A stretch of 64,000 nucleotides of DNA from contig JABVXV010000033.1 of the NCBI GenBank assembly GCA_013365325.1, forward strand, positions 124,001 through 188,000. The letters run 5' to 3'. The notes under the pieces were generated by a model, which saw only the letters and a program-made list of their open reading frames with translations, did not search any database and was not told the DNA's origin. The stretch comes from Dipetalonema caudispina (Eukaryota > Nematoda > Chromadorea > Rhabditida > Onchocercidae). Position numbers and translations under genes: made by a program. The stretch's first letter is position 1. The number at the start of each line of letters is the position of its first letter. This document shows positions 49,601 through 62,000 of this stretch, piece by piece.

Positions 49601-52380
49601 TGATTACTTTCCAGACACGATATCAACGAGAAAATGATTACTCACCTGATAATCAGGCATGCAGTAGCGCATTGCATTTCGGTTCCACTTTGATGAGACC
49701 TTTCACACCACTACGAAATATTGATGGTTTGAGTAATGCTTATACCGATCATCTGTATGAGTATGCACCACGGCCATCTTGTCGCAATGGACCAACTTGT
49801 GGATCGAAGTAAGTAAAACTATACTTGTTAAAAACAAGAAAGATCCCATTCTGATATTGACAAAATTATGAGTCCGTTCTAAGCAAAGTTATTGCTAATT
49901 GCAAGGTTGATGATATAGATATGATTGTTACGATGAGAATTGTGTTTTTCTGATAGGAGCAAAGGATGAATATTCAACTTCAGTGCATTTTAAGAACTAC
50001 GATATTTAGAGCTTACAATGCGCTTTTCAACTGTAAAATAACTGAGACTTTGCTGTAACTATTATTGTCTATGGAAGGAAAAATTATCTATTTTGTAGAT
50101 ATCTGTTTTGTGATCGATCACATGGACAACCTCATTGTGTGTCACAAGTTCGAGTTGGTGGACGTTGTTCTGGATTTGTGAATGGTGAACAGGTATGTCA
50201 TGGTGGAGCATGTGTTGGAGGACGATGTGTTGCTACTTCTTCCTTCCCGGTATGTTGGAATTTTTAACTGTTTGAAAAGTTTCATATTTACATATCAAAA
50301 TGTGATCAAATTTCATTAATTGTTAATTCATTACTAATTCGTTCATTGCTAACTCCAAAAATCTTTGAGGCAGTCTTTGTTAATTTTATGTATTCCAAAC
50401 ATTTCTGACCAAGCAATATGAATGATCAAGTACTTCAGACTCACCCGGTCACACCACCGACCATACCATTGAGACAAGCACCGGTTGTATCGATAAATGC
50501 AGATTGCTACAATGAAAATGAATGTTGTAAATTTTGGGCGCAACGGGGTGAATGCGATCGGAACAAGGGTTACATGCACGAATGGTGTAAAGTTTCATGT
50601 CATATTTGTCAGCCTAATTTCAATCCTAACACCGGTTAGCTCTTTTTATGATCGTCCCAAAAAATTTGATTAAATTCTCAATTCCAAAGTGAACTAATGG
50701 TTTTATCAATACATCTAAAATCTTATTCCTTTCTGTCCTCGAACTATAATAAGCTAAATAAAATATGTCAGGATAATAACCATAATATTTATATATCAGT
50801 TAAAATTGCTTGAATTACATAGATCATATTTATGATGGAATCAATTCATTCTCACGTAAAAGCGTCACAATTCATCAGATATTCAAACTCGAAACTTTGA
50901 AACTTGACTGATTCAATTTTTCAATCAAAAACTTTATGGAATAATAAAATAGTTTCATACATTCCTATTAATAATGACACGATAAATGCTATGGTATAGG
51001 TATTATCATCGAATTTATTTGCAAAAATGCGTTTAGAAATTTGGACAATTTAAATTTATTAAATTTAAATTAAAGAATGTTCGAATCATCATGAGAATTG
51101 TGAACGATGGGCAAGAGGGGGTGAATGCTTGAGGAATGCTAAATGGATGAAGGAAAATTGTCGACAAAGTTGTCATCACTGTGATCGAACGAGGGCAGAA
51201 ATTTGCAGTGGCAATGGTGATCGCCGTGGTAAGAACTATTTAAGCAAAATTAAAAGCTTTTTTTTTCACGAGTTTGTTTTTAAAGTTGCTGAACAGCTGA
51301 AAGTTTGTTTGATAAATTCTCCTCTTCACTTCGATTTCTTGTTTGTTTTTTTTTTTTTTTTTTTTTTTCAACATTTGAATTTGTTTATTGTTCATTTGAA
51401 CTTCACAATTGGAAAAAAAATCTGAATTTGAAAGATAATCTAACATACTAATTTACTTATCTTTAGCGACAACAACACATCGGCCAAGATCTGAAAACAT
51501 AAATTTACTTCATTGCAATTCACCAGGATGTTACAATGAGAATGTCTGTTGTCCACTATGGGGTTTGCAAGGACAGTGTTCTCGGAATTTTACCCGGATA
51601 GCATGTAACTGTAAAGTGAGTTGTGGCCTATGTATTCCAACTGATTACGATTATGGAAGTAAGTTCTACTGCGCTTATTTTAAAATTATGCCTAAACAAT
51701 TCTTGCATTCTTCACAACAGCCAATATCTACCTGGCAATAGTTTTTATTGACTGTTGCATAGAGTGAAGGAAGCTATTTGTTAAGCTTTTGAATTCCATT
51801 AATCAGTTAATAAATGTAAATAAATCAAATTTTAAATGAGATGAGTAAGCTAAGTTCAGTGTAGTAGCTGAAAAAAAAAAATTTTGTTCCAAGAAAATTA
51901 GAACTTCGGCGTTTTTGTCTTCCAGAGGTTCTTATAAAAATCTCATTGATTGAAGTGATACATCATAGCAATAAAATTCTTTGAATTTGCTTTTCGAATT
52001 TCGGAAATTTCTCATTTTCCCTAGTGAGTGCCACTTCTTCAAATTCGACCGAATTCTCTCCGTCTATTCAAAGAGAAACAAATTTGCTTTTCAGATAGCA
52101 TAAGTATGACGTCTTTCAAAGTATAATAACGTAATGTTACGTGAATATTATGTTGCTTTCAGCATGCAATGATTATCATCGTAGCTGTCCAGAATGGGCT
52201 TCACGTGGTGAATGTAATGTGAATGCTTGGATGCTGGAAAATTGTCGACGTTCCTGTCGTTCATGTTTGGATCAATGGCAGTTACGTCAAAGATGTCGTA
52301 TTAATTCAGATTTAACTTCCAGTCATGCGCTAAATGTTATCCCACCTGTGGTTGATGATTTTTATTATGATATATTGTAA
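46619..52380 (+). CDS. Secreted tyrosinase with four ShKT domains (tyrosinase 1)
   Basis: Twelve exons: 46619-46798, 46966-47107, 48273-48513, 48604-48784, 48935-49057, 49278-49448, 49615-49808, 50099-50249, 50439-50634, 51076-51228, 51467-51658, 52163-52380; 713 residues. A hydrophobic signal peptide ([13 protein letters not shown]; second ATG at 46649) is followed by a Cys-containing N-region, CMDLECLC, and the type-3 copper domain. CuA histidines: [22 protein letters not shown]. CuB: THGNVH and FYLHHSFVD, so all six ligands are present. Exon 8 is a small Cys-rich module ([11 protein letters not shown] to GGRC). Exons 9-12 each hold one ShKT domain (C...C..WA..GEC...N...C..SC..C). Tyrosinases oxidise phenols to quinones; in worms they are linked to cuticle and eggshell hardening. 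An activated enzyme is likely. The paralogue at 59007 lies in the same orientation. Confidence 0.95.
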
Positions 52381-52393
52381 ACATATTCATACC

Positions 52394-52399
52394 AATAAA
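52394..52399 (+). terminator. Polyadenylation signal of tyrosinase 1
   Basis: AATAAA 14 bp after the stop codon, giving a very short 3'UTR of the kind usual in nematodes. Confidence 0.65.
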
Positions 52400-53700
52400 A
52401 CTTGTTATTTTTAAGTTGTATTTAAGATAAATTTAATGATATAGTAAAAATGTAAGATTAATTTAGTTTAGTACGCGAAACTAAAATGCTTGATCATTTT
52501 AAGATTTCCAACCTTTAGCCTAAGTTTTCAGGAATTCTAAGTGCGAAATAGTTATGCGCCAAATCAGTAGCTATTAAAACCAAAATTTGAGCAAAGTTTT
52601 GTAAAAGCTGTTTTAATTAAGACTCTAAGAGACATCACTTTTGAAACTTGCAAAAATTTCTAATGAAACTTGACATGGAGTAGGTTTTTTTTTTTTTTTA
52701 ATTTCACAACTAACCATTTCTTCCTTCGATAGATGAATTGTTTATTATAAGATATGTATCTCATAAACATGATATTAATTAATTATATGACATCTATTTC
52801 ATGCATGATAAATTATTTATTTGCGAAGATTTTAATATAAGCAAATAGATGAAACATGATGGGCTGAAAAATGAATGTTATTACGTCTTAACAATTTATC
52901 ATTTTCTGTCAATAAATGTTTATCTTTTTTCCATAGTTTCGAAACTTTTGGAAAAAATCCTATTTTTAATTTTAAAATTACTAAAAAATTTTTGCGAAAC
53001 ATATATCATTTTGGCGACTTTTTTTGACTTTCTGTGGAGCAAAGTTTGAAGGAACAATGTGGTATGCATTTCGCGGAAAAAAAAGTAGCAGGAAATTTAA
53101 TTCTTTCGAGTGAGAAAAAACAATCACCTAAAATCGGCATATAACTGAACAACGCAAAAGTGATTAATAAACACTAATGATCGATTATCAACATTTTATG
53201 CTTTATTACTGTTAGATCAACACTTTATCAATTTATTAGTTACTCTGTAATCAAAGTTTGCACTTGCAATTGCAAAATAATAATTAGTTCTTAACCTTTG
53301 AACTTATGGCCACTGTATTCAATCAATGTAAGGAATCAATGGTGATTTTCAACTTGAAAGTTTACGGCTTGAAGTTAAATCATTCTTTTTCATGTAGTAT
53401 TTTCTCTCAGTTTGTTAGAAAAGTTATTGGGATTTTATTTTTTTCCATAAGTTGAGTAGGCAAATTTAAACACCGTACTTTGGACATGGAGAGAAAATTC
53501 AAAAATTTTAGAAGTTGAAAGGTTGAGAAAGTTGTAATGTAATGAACAAAGAAGATAGGATCAAATGATAAAATAGCAAGCGAAAGAAATGATGTGATCG
53601 AAGTTTTGATGATTTCTTCTTCATCAAAGTAAGGTTATAAGCTTACCTAACTGAATTTATAACTCAACGAAATGAATCGTTAGAGTTTAACAAATTATTT

Positions 53701-53832
53701 ATTATCAAATTCACTGAAGTATCACTTTTTATAAATAAGTTATTGATCAGATTCATTAAAGTGTCATTTTCAAGAAGATATTTATCAGATTCATTTCAGT
53801 ACCACATTTAATGAATTATTTATTTATCAAAT
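53701..53832. repeat. Degenerate tandem repeat, period about 40 bp
   Basis: Related blocks of the form TTATCARATTCAYTRAAGTRYCAC begin near 53701, 53744 and 53781, with a partial fourth near 53822. Copies differ by substitutions and small indels. Confidence 0.5.
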
Positions 53833-56802
53833 TGTAAACAAACATATTGACATAAATGAATTGTTTCATGGAAGTTTTTTTGTTTTTTTTTTTTTTTTCT
53901 TTCTTATAGCGATTATATATAATATAATATATGATTCAGTAAACTATTTCTTTTCCATGTAATATTCTAAAAAATCAAAAATTAAAATAAAAATTTCAAT
54001 TTCCATTTTTTTAATGTGAAATGCATTTCGATTTCAAATTGTGATTTGTTCGCTAACCGGTAATTATTGTTGGGTATAATTATGAGTGTCATAAAAGTAT
54101 TCATTACAGTCTGAAGACACTATCAGTGGAAATGAGAAAGAGATGAAAAAGAAACGATAAAATTGCGCGACAACGGTTACCTCCTTTGTTCCACTCGAAA
54201 TTTTTTTAAATTTCAAATACAACAACCAACTATCCGTACTACTCTCTTTCTCTCTTTCTTTTTCCCTCTCTCTCACTCCTTTTCTCTCTGTTATTTGATT
54301 ATTATTATTATTATGATTGAATGAATTTCACTTTTCACAAATTTCGTTCATAGATGAAAATATCACTGAGACATCAATTGCCCAGCTGTAGTATGGAATA
54401 CAGAAAGATTAGAAGTTAGATTTTGATTCCTAATCATTTAAAAAGTCTGCTTTTATTTCAAAATTTGTTAAATAATTGATAAAACGTCAAATGTTTGCAT
54501 CATTAAACTTAGCCAATATTGTCAACTTGGCACTATTTACATACTAAGGAGCTAAAGTTGTCCAAAAGTTAACCATTGAAATGGAAAAAAAAAGGTGAAA
54601 TTTTGAAATTTGCATATGTTAGAAAGAAGTGCAAATATTGCACTTCTTTTAAAAATATCTTTTAAAATGTTTATTTATTTAAATATATGCAATAATCACG
54701 ATGGCGCATTTTTTCATAAGATCGAATTACTGTATAAATGTATGAAATATTTTCATAAAATTTGTAATTTAATATAAAACAACATTTTGCCAAAATTCTG
54801 TGCGAATTTCAGGAAGGAAATGATTTTTCGATTCCTGTTTTATTTAGGGAAATTTTTATTCATTTCATCAGTTTTGCTTAAATAATTCTTTTGTTTCTGT
54901 ATATATGCATAAACAACTTCTTTTTTGTGTTTATTATATAACAAACAAATAATTACTTCGACAATAAAAGAGTCTTAAATCGGAAAAGTAAGAATATTAA
55001 AAAATTTCATAGCATAAAGGTAAGCAGTTGATTTTTTGCTTTCAAATAAATTTAAACATTAGGCAAATTTTTATTTATTTTTTCCGAATTTCTTAAATTC
55101 AAATAAATTTCTGAAATGTAAATATGGCTTTAATTGTTATCTTCACTAATTGATGCCTGAATAGCAATAATTTCTGATCTTAAATTGTGATATTACTTCA
55201 ACAGCATAAAAAATTAGCAGTATTGATATGAAATTTCTGAAGGAACTAAATGGCCTTTTTTTTACATTCAGAATTCTTGCTGATTATTACATTTCGATGG
55301 CTTTACGGAGAGAAAATCGGATGAATATCTTTTTATTGCTTGTAAATTGTTGCATTTTTTCTTTCTACAAATGTTAGCCAAAATTTTTTCAACATCGAAG
55401 AAGCTGAAACAAACGTAATACTTTACATGAGTGAATACATATGTTCAATTAGGATGCTATTTATTATCTTGATGTTAATTACCGTTTATGACAGGTAAAT
55501 TGAACTTAATTCGAATTAATTGAGAGTAATTAATTAAACTACAAGTAATAGCAATTTAAGAGTGTAATCAAATAATTAACAAAAATATTACCATTTACTG
55601 TTGTTGCAATACATAGGATGAAAGTAGTTATTGTGAAGGAATGATGATAGTTAATTGAAACAATTGTTTGAAATAATGAATCATCCATTTCGAAAATGAA
55701 AAAAATAAAATCTTATTCCTCCTCTTCCTTCAACCTATCCTTCTCTTCCTTCCTTCATATTGCCACTTGATAAGCTTTTTATTTTCATTATCACGCATTC
55801 CGAAAGACTTTTCCTCTAACTCTGTTTCTTAATTAACTTCTGGCATTTATTATTTTGCAAATGTTTCGGAAGTGTGCAAAAGAGTTGAGGTAGCAAAGAG
55901 ATATGATATGATAGCTGTTTAACATTTCCGGTCTTCGTTTATTTCTTTTCAAATTATTCCTGACGAAGTTTAATTTCAAATTGTGACATCGACTTTTGAT
56001 AAATTAAATATGATAGTTTAATAAAAACATCCTCTTTGAATCCTTATTTTTGCCTTCTGATCGTTGTATTTCGTCTGAAGATCAAAGAAATCTCATGATT
56101 TGAATTTCTCATTATGTCTCAAAAAAGTTTCAGATCAATTTCTTGCTCCAAAACTTTGCGATTGAAATTTGCAAGATTTCGTAACTATCTTTCCATATCT
56201 AAGGATAAAAAAAGCTTCTCTACCTTTCAAAAAAAAAAAAAAAAAACGAAAAAACCGAAATTATATCTTCTCGTCTCGATCATTTCATCATATCAACATC
56301 GATCCCAAATCATTTCCTATTTATCATCCTTCATCCATTCATTTTCAGAAAGTTAGCTTACACTTGTTTTGTAGTTCATAAACGAAAAGAGGTTGTTGAA
56401 AATTAAATTTTACGAGTGAATTTTTTCGTAGTTTCAAGTTTATTGCTGCGACAAAGATGGCAAAAGTTTTGAGTATTGATGAAATGAGGCGATGAACATA
56501 TTAATAAAAATGCTCGTTTAATTTTTCTGAGAGAAAAGAAAAATTACTCTTCTTATTTCTTACCTGCTCGATTGTAGTTATGTTCATTTATGGAATCTAC
56601 AAACAGGGCAACAAATTATGAAATTTGTTTTGTCTTTTTACAAAAGTGAAATTGTTGAACTAACCAATTAAGCAATGATTGAAAAAATCTTTTGGAAAAG
56701 TTTAAACGAAACTGAGATACCGTTACAGATGATTAATATTTAATATGAATAAAAGCGAAGGTTGGTCGATTCCGGGTTGGTTAGTCAATTCATTTTTTTT
56801 TC

Positions 56803-56803
<1 letters not shown>

Positions 56804-56844
<41 letters not shown>
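56804..56844. repeat. T41 homopolymer
   Basis: Forty-one consecutive T residues, the longest mononucleotide run in the window, preceded by a short TTTTTTTTTCG stretch. The true length may be misassembled. Confidence 0.9.
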
Positions 56845-56845
<1 letters not shown>

Positions 56846-58963
56846 AGACAACAAAAGAATCTGGAAAATTTGTTTCGTCTCTCGAAGATTTAGCAAATGA
56901 TATGATTGTAATTAAATGAATGATATTGCAAAAAAAAAATGATAAGAGAAATAATAATTATTTGATACGCTGATTAATTAGGGAATCCTTCTTTTAGCAA
57001 TAATTTTAATGGAAAATTGGTGTGACCTAAAACTAAATATTGTCTTTTGACAAAACTAGCAATTATAGTCGTCTTTCAAGTGAAATATGCTTTCCTAAAA
57101 TCATCCAATTCTCAAATATGAAAACAGTTTAAATAATTACCTAACTTTGATTCATCCTTAAAATCTTGAATCTTACAAAATGGATTAATTAAGACTCAAA
57201 CGATAAACTTTTTTTTCTTTAATTTCTTCCTTTGAAACCAAAAAAAAAATGTACGTTGAATAAAATTTGGATTAGATCACACTGTTTCTTCCTTTCAGCA
57301 AACTTTTTATCCGAATTTAATAGTTTCAAGAATGATGACGACCAGTTCCACACACTTTACAATCAAACAACTCTTAGTTGATTAACTTTTAAAATATGAA
57401 ATTTATATCTGAAACGTGAAATTTTTATAATTTGTGGTAAAAGAGAAAGTGATTGTATTCCTTTGATGTGCAAGAGAAAAAGTAAGCAATAAATGGGTAA
57501 TTAAACTTTAACGAGCAATCATTCTATCTACAAATATTTGTTAACTTAGTTTTCTGTAATAGTATTTTCACTACAAAATTGAAATGATAAACTCAAGTTG
57601 AAATCTCTATTTTCTATTCTACAATATTAAGTTTTTAAAAGAAAACGACAGAATTTCAAATTAATTTCATTCATCATTTATTTGTTAGCTGAAAAACTAT
57701 ATTCAAATATTTTCTAGCTTTTTATCTATCGGAAATAATCAATTCATAGTGAAGTCAGTTACCGTGATAAATTCTGAAGCTATTTTGACCTATAAACAAG
57801 CCATTATGATAAAATGCATTGAGAGCTGTAAATGTGTAGTTTTTTTTTATCAGTTAACAGATGAAATATAATAAGTAATTTATCTCCTTATCATTTTCTC
57901 AATGTCAACTGATACATGATTAATAATTCTTTATTTCATAATTAGATCAATAAATAATTTGCAACTCTCACATCAATCTATCATTTCTATTCATCATTTA
58001 AATAAAGTTTTCATCTTTGCTTCTTTAGAGCTATCATTGCTTGTATTCAAAAACTTTTCACTCATTTGCATAAGAGTTATTATGAGAATATCTTCGGTGA
58101 TACATATGTTTTTTTATATGGATGGTACTAAAAAACTTTGTTGCAACATATCTTTAAAACATTGATACCACTGCTGCAAATGAAATTGCAAAATTTTTTA
58201 TTTTAAATTTAAAGCAATGCTATCCATCTTTTCCTTCTTTTATCTATTATTAAATCACTAAAACTTCGTCATAGCTTATTGGATGAAAAAGAGAAATGAT
58301 TTATTGTACAATGTTTTTTCTTTCTTTTTTTTTTTTCTTTGAAAGAGGGGGGGAGGAAGAAAAGAGAAAATATTTTTGATTGTTTTATCTTCTACTAATC
58401 GATCAAAGTCATTTTTCTCAAACTGATTTTATTTATCAGCAAATAGCTTTTCTTGTCAAATCAAAATTTACTCTATAAAGCTTTTTATAAGTATTTCTTA
58501 TCTGCATTGAAATCCTAAGAGTGCTATTCACAAATTTCGATGAAAGCTAAAGAATGGCCAGTCATACAATTTTTAGAATAGTATGATGCAAAATTAGTCT
58601 GGAAAATCGGAAATTAGGAAGCTTCCGAATCTTCCGGATTGATTTTAATTAGTAGTTACTGAAACAATGTAACTAAACATTGTTGGTTATTTATGTTGTG
58701 AGAAAATTTTTGGCAATAATAGAATTCGGTGTATTATTTTATCAAGATAGCAGATCAAAGATATTAAATTCTTAAGTGATTGTATATTACATCTTCAAAG
58801 ATTTAATGATTTAAAAAAATTTTAAGCTCAAATATTTGTTAAATTCCATTGCAAATTCGTATAAATAAGAGATAAAAGCCTAAATTGCCCCTAATGGCAA
58901 ATCTTACAAAATGTTGAAATTTTCCATAACTTTCGTGTAAAATTAGACAAAATTGAATTTATT

Positions 58964-58978
58964 CAATTAATATTTCAG
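58964..58978 (+). promoter_or_regulatory. Putative spliced-leader acceptor of tyrosinase 2
   Basis: An AT-rich tract ending TATTTCAG at 58978, 28 bases before the ATG at 59007, with no upstream exon recognised. Trans-splicing or a 5'UTR exon are both possible. Confidence 0.4.
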
Positions 58979-59006
58979 TTACTTTACTGTATTCATTGCT
59001 CTAAAC

Positions 59007-62000
59007 ATGCATACATCACTGCTAATTATTGTATTTGCATTATTAGCATATTCCATTGGTACTCAATACAAGATTCATCTTACATTCTGCAATCAAGCGC
59101 CTAATTCAGCTCTTCAAATTGTCTGCTCACAACTAAAGAAATGGGATACGGCTGCTAGGGTTAGTTAGCTTTTTGATGAATTTTGAATTTAGAAATTTAA
59201 TTTTAACTTTCTTCTCTTATTATTAATTCAAGAATTTTTTTACTTATCTTTAGCTTTTCAAAGATAACAACAAAAACTTTTATTCAAATGAAGTTTCTCT
59301 ATAAGCGCTTACTGTAAGTAATAAAGACGAAGCAGTCGAATAATTGATAATAATGAAAGAATGGTTTAATGGTTCACATGTTTCCGGAAATCTTGCATAA
59401 GTGCTTTTGGAGTATTACCTTGATAATACGAGAGCTTGTAGTTATTCAGTAAGTTATGAAATGATAGTAAGTACTTCAGTTTTGCATTCAAAATGGAGCA
59501 TTTTTAGCAATATCCTCCTATTTCGCCGGATGAATCACGATTATCCGGAAGTTCACAAAGAATCTGGTCCACCAGCCGATCTCGATGGACAAGTACTTTC
59601 CAGAGTTGGACTAGTTGGTCCTCATGGTCTTCCTCTCATAGCATGTCATCACAAGGAGTACAGTACCCAGTAACTAGCCGTGGTAAATTTCCGCTTATCA
59701 GCCATCATGTTAACTTACCGATACTCTCTAGTCTAATAAGTAATTTCACAGCCGATACATACAGCTCGAAGGAACCAAAACGAGTGGCATTCGAAATACA
59801 ATATGAAATTTTTTCCCTTCCTAGTAAGTACTATTTCTCGAATTTTTTGATTTTGAAGGAAATATTAAAGTGAGAAGGCCTACTATAATGTCACATTTCA
59901 CATTCACTGCAATGAAGGTTTCTGCATTCCTCGAAATGGTATTTATCAGCGGTTTTCTGTAACCATAGTTCGAAAACAGACTTATTTCCTGAAATTCTTG
60001 AAAAAAAAAACCCTTGTTAAAAAAAAGAAAAATTCAACAATACATCTTTTATGTTACCAATTTTCATTTGTATTTGTGCCTATCAGAGTCTTTTATATTA
60101 TATTATATGTTTGTATATGTATACAAGCCACAGAACATATATTCTGCTACAATTTTTAATTCCAGAACAAACTAGGCCAAGTTATACACGTACTGGACAA
60201 GTAACAAATGTAAAGACCTATCTGCCACATACGATTTCATCAGTATCATTATCATCAACATTTGGTCAACGACAACAAATGTTGAAAAATGAAGATTTGA
60301 GTCAAATGTTACATAGCAAAAGGATTATCAGTGACGATATGCAAAGGTCACCATCAACTGGTACGATTAAGAAGGATCTATATACGATAGAACAGGATAC
60401 AGTTGGGCCACCTGGTCAACAACGACCCAACAATTTGATTCGTAAACAGTTTCCACCATCGTCATCGGCACAATCAGCATCCATTAGGATGTCAGATAGA
60501 TCCGTTGATTCAACGGTACTTTCAGTTGAAGCAAAACGCAGTAGATCGTTAAAGAGAAATGTTCGTGTTTATGGTGAAAAAATCACACAAAGTTAAATTA
60601 TTCATTTCTTAGAAATATTTGAAATTTTTTCCTCTCTTGTATTACTGTATTATTTTATGATGGTGACCGTATCGAAATAGGGAAAAAAGTACGGTACTCA
60701 TTACGGTGCCATATTTTCCATTGAATACCATATTTTCTCTCTATATTTGTTTCTATGATAGGATGTTTTATTTGCTTGCCGGAAAGATAATTCAAAGATA
60801 TCAACTTTAGTCACTTCTATTTTAGCAAGAAAGTACAGTAAAATCGCCATCTCGCACTTTGACGCTCGAACAACGATTAAAAGCTTTAGCATGCATGGAT
60901 CTCAATTGCTTATGTCCATATTTCAATGGTATTCTTGAATTTAGACATTATGTAAATTAATTTGTATTAATCTCAGTCTTAATTTCCAGCTACGGTAAGT
61001 CGTCATTACCATTTAACATTGATGGAATTAATCATGATAACGATGATGATCTGTCTGTTAATAGTAATTATCTGGACAATAAATCAATCATAAGACCTAA
61101 TAATTTAAGGTTCATTGAGAAATATGAAATGTTTTCTACCAAATGGGAAAAAACTTTTGATGGCTATTCGGAAGGAGTATAGGCAATTAAGTGAGGAAGA
61201 AAGACAACGATTTCATAGTGCTTTGGATCGATTGAAACGAAGCGGTGATTATGATAAAATAGCTCAATGGCATTCAAAGCCAGAATTAAGTGGTGGTGCA
61301 CATTCTGGGCCTGCTTTCCTACCTTGGCATCGAGAATATATTAAAAGGTTCGAGTAACTTTTTGAAGATTACAGAAAATTATTATAATTTATCATTCTTT
61401 TTCTTTGTTCGGCGATTAGTAGCAAATAATGTCAATAATTTAGTTTGTTTAAATATTTCAGAGTAATAGTTTTTATCCTATTTTCACGAATCAAATGAGA
61501 GATATATTGAAATAATTGTTAGTGGAAAGTTTGTTACAGACTAGAAATTGCTCTTCGACTTATTGATCCGGATGTATCGCTACCGTATTGGGATTCAACG
61601 CTTGAAAATACAATTCCAGAAAGCGCTGATACAGTATTATTTAGCAAAGAATTAATGGGAGAGAATGATAAAAATGGCAATATAATTAATGGTTTCATAT
61701 CTCATTGGAGAACTCCTGAAGTTAGTAATGTCAACATCTTTTTTTTTTCTACGAATATAATTTTTTATTAAATTGCAAGCAAATTATCTTAATGAGAGGG
61801 ATAAATGACATATGAACAGATAAGTATCGCATTTCTAGGGACGACAAATAACCAGGCAACCTAAACAAGAAGGACGTCCTTTGAATGAAGATGATATTCA
61901 AGCTGTAATGAGACATTCAAATGTAATCGGTGTGCTAGCTTATACTGCCCCTCAATCGGTTAATTTTTTGACTTCTTTCAATTTTACACAAATTACTCGA

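Larger units (their letters stand above)
52400..59006. other. Long intergenic region between the two tyrosinases
   Basis: About 6.6 kb, very AT-rich, the longest gene-free stretch of the window. It holds a T41 run, a CT-rich tract near 54240-54290, a degenerate repeat of about 40 bp near 53701-53832, and many shorter homopolymers. No exon of the tyrosinase family or any other coding sequence was recognised on either strand. Confidence 0.6.
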
